NCBI GenBank assembly: GCA_937951975.1
Contig: CALGAJ010000254.1
Coordinates: forward strand, 1-7,641
Length of the DNA: 7,641 bases
Direction of reading: 5' to 3'
Source: an uncultured Desulfotignum sp.
GTDB lineage: Bacteria; Desulfobacterota; Desulfobacteria; Desulfobacterales; Desulfobacteraceae
Positions 6,484 to 7,641 of this stretch are shown here, in pieces; the stretch's first letter is position 1, and every line of letters begins with the position of its first letter. The notes under the pieces are model-generated. The model was given only the letters and a program-made list of their open reading frames with translations, searched no databases and was not told the DNA's origin. The translations under genes were made by a program, and so were the position numbers.

Positions 6484-6924
6484 ATGCACCCCACCGTGGA
6501 AACTCTGTTAAAGAAAATCTCGTATATTGAAACGGATATGGAACTGCACAAACACATTCTTTTTTCCATCCCATCCGACCAAAAAGCGGAAATGGAAAAG
6601 GTGATGCAGACCATTGCCGAACAAAAGCAGCAGGTCCGGGACCTGCGCCGGGAAATCAAACGCCTGGATCCGGACGCATATGACCGGATCCTTGCCATTG
6701 AAAAAGGAACGGAAATGTTCAGGACCATGGCGCAGGATAAGCAGTTTGACCGGGTGGACACGCCGGATGATTCCGGTGTCTGCACAATCACCCTCAGCGA
6801 TGGCACCGATGTGGACTGCCTGGTGGCGGCCCGGGAGGAAAACGGCGACTGGATGATTCTGACCCGGGACGGTGAAGTGAAACAATTTCCCAAAGGACTG
6901 GTAAATCAAGGAGCAATGTCATGA
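6484..6924 (+). CDS. Coiled-coil protein of unknown function upstream of a multiheme cytochrome
   Basis: This protein has 146 residues and I recognise no family. Residues about 5-62 are strongly helical with heptad-like spacing (KAEMEKVMQTIAEQKQQV, then RDLRREIKRLD), suggesting a coiled coil or helical hairpin. Residues about 93-143 look beta-rich (GVCTITLSDGTDVDCLVAA, then DWMILTRDGEVKQFP) and could form a small beta domain. There is no signal peptide or membrane segment, so it is probably cytoplasmic. The start at ATG 6484 has AAGGAA (6473-6478) at suitable spacing. Its TGA overlaps the ATG of the cytochrome gene (ATGA, 6921-6924), so the two are probably translated together. A regulatory or assembly role for the cytochrome is possible but is only inferred from position. 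Confidence 0.8.
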   Translation: MHPTVETLLKKISYIETDMELHKHILFSIPSDQKAEMEKVMQTIAEQKQQVRDLRREIKRLDPDAYDRILAIEKGTEMFRTMAQDKQFDRVDTPDDSGVCTITLSDGTDVDCLVAAREENGDWMILTRDGEVKQFPKGLVNQGAMS

Positions 6925-7641
6925 AAAAACCGATCTGCAATCACAGCAATATTTTCAGAGTGATGCTTTTAGTGATTTTCCCGGCCGTCTTCGGATGGGG
7001 GACTATTGCGTTGTCCAATCCGGCTCAGACATTGGACCTGGACCGGTTCGTCGATCCGGATACCTGTGCCGGGTGCCATTATGAAAAATTTGAACAATGG
7101 TCCAATTCCATGCACAACCTGGCCCACAAGGACCCGGTCTATAACCGGGTGGCCAATTTTCTGCGCCAGGGCCTGACCGACCAGGGCGAGATTGACGAGG
7201 CCGAATCCTGCGTGAAGTGCCACACCCCGGTGGGGGTGATCACCGGATTTCCGGAAAAACTGTCCGATGACCTGTCAAAGACCCCGGAGATCGCCACCCA
7301 TGGTATTCAGTGTGATTACTGCCATTCCGCCGTGAACCTGGAGAAAATGTACAACAACGGGCTGGTGCTGGAACCCGGATACGGCGAGGACGATCCCGGC
7401 ATCAAGCGCGGGCCGTTTGACGATGCCGAACCCGACTTTCACGAGGCCGCCTATTCCCCCCTGCATGAGAGCGCCGAGTTCTGCGGCACCTGCCATGATG
7501 TCAAGCACGTGACGTTTGGCACCAATCTGGAAACCACGTATACGGAATGGAAAAACAGCCCGTACAATGCCGATGATCCGGAAAAACGCATCACCTGCCA
7601 GGGATGCCACATGTACCAGCGGCCCGGCGTGCCCGCCACCG
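6921..7641 (+). CDS. Periplasmic multiheme cytochrome c, 3' end missing
   Basis: The frame is open to the window end, with 240 codons visible. The start at ATG 6921 has AAGGAG (6907-6912) seven bases upstream and overlaps the previous stop by 4 nt. A signal peptide is clear: a basic N-terminus, the hydrophobic run VMLLVIFPAVFGWG, and likely cleavage around residues 32-35. Five heme-attachment CXXCH motifs are present at Cys49, Cys97, Cys131, Cys188 and Cys226 (CAGCH, CVKCH, CDYCH, CGTCH, CQGCH). The region DPDTCAGCHYEKFEQW, followed by SMHNLAHKDPVY, resembles the cytochrome c554/c' type of multiheme proteins common in sulfate and metal reducers. Several free His residues (for example in the SMHNLAHKD stretch) could be distal heme ligands. 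It would carry electrons in the periplasm. Partners and total heme number lie beyond the window. Multiheme cytochrome is certain; the subfamily is likely. Confidence 0.95.
   Translation, partial: MKKPICNHSNIFRVMLLVIFPAVFGWGTIALSNPAQTLDLDRFVDPDTCAGCHYEKFEQWSNSMHNLAHKDPVYNRVANFLRQGLTDQGEIDEAESCVKCHTPVGVITGFPEKLSDDLSKTPEIATHGIQCDYCHSAVNLEKMYNNGLVLEPGYGEDDPGIKRGPFDDAEPDFHEAAYSPLHESAEFCGTCHDVKHVTFGTNLETTYTEWKNSPYNADDPEKRITCQGCHMYQRPGVPAT

Noticed and set aside
5613..6893. Long minus-strand open frame (426 codons) under four plus-strand genes
   Set aside because: It crosses several well-supported genes and two gene boundaries, and its predicted protein has no domain pattern. It is a product of codon bias in GC-rich sequence.

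Overview
The window looks like chromosomal DNA from an anaerobic, sulfate-reducer-like deltaproteobacterium (Desulfobacteraceae type). This is an inference. It rests on the GC-rich coding sequence with frequent CGG, CTG and GCC codons, the start of a periplasmic multiheme c-type cytochrome, an ApbE flavin transferase, a class II fumarase and a YhcC-type radical SAM protein. No phage, transposon, CRISPR, tRNA or rRNA signal was seen.

Layout from left to right: (1) the 3' part of a YhcC/TIGR01212-type radical SAM gene (+), which meets (2) apbE (-) tail to tail across an imperfect 28-nt inverted repeat. (3) A divergent intergenic region holds a near-consensus sigma70 promoter for apbE and leads into (4) an MFS transporter gene (+). 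That gene is interrupted by one in-frame TGA, with the same frame staying open for a further 114 codons. (5) A DUF374-type acyltransferase gene (-) converges on the MFS gene with a gap of only 6 nt. (6) fumC (+) diverges from it behind a TTGACA/TATGTT promoter. (7) Close behind fumC come a 73-residue protein of unknown function, a RibD-C/DHFR-fold reductase, and a 34-residue peptide gene whose start overlaps the reductase stop. (8) After a 63-nt gap containing a perfect 12-bp palindrome, a 146-residue coiled-coil protein overlaps by 4 nt the start of a multiheme cytochrome c that runs off the window. Five CXXCH motifs are visible in the part present.

Functional reading: fumC interconverts fumarate and malate in the oxidative or reductive TCA route. 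ApbE attaches FMN to redox proteins outside the cytoplasm, and the cytochrome is a periplasmic electron carrier. The window is therefore mostly central and respiratory metabolism. The least explained parts are the 34-residue Trp-rich peptide ending in Cys-Pro-Ser, the two small proteins of unknown function placed beside redox genes, and the in-frame TGA in the MFS gene. The TGA is most simply a nonsense mutation, but it needs a selenocysteine check if the organism belongs to a selenoprotein-rich lineage.
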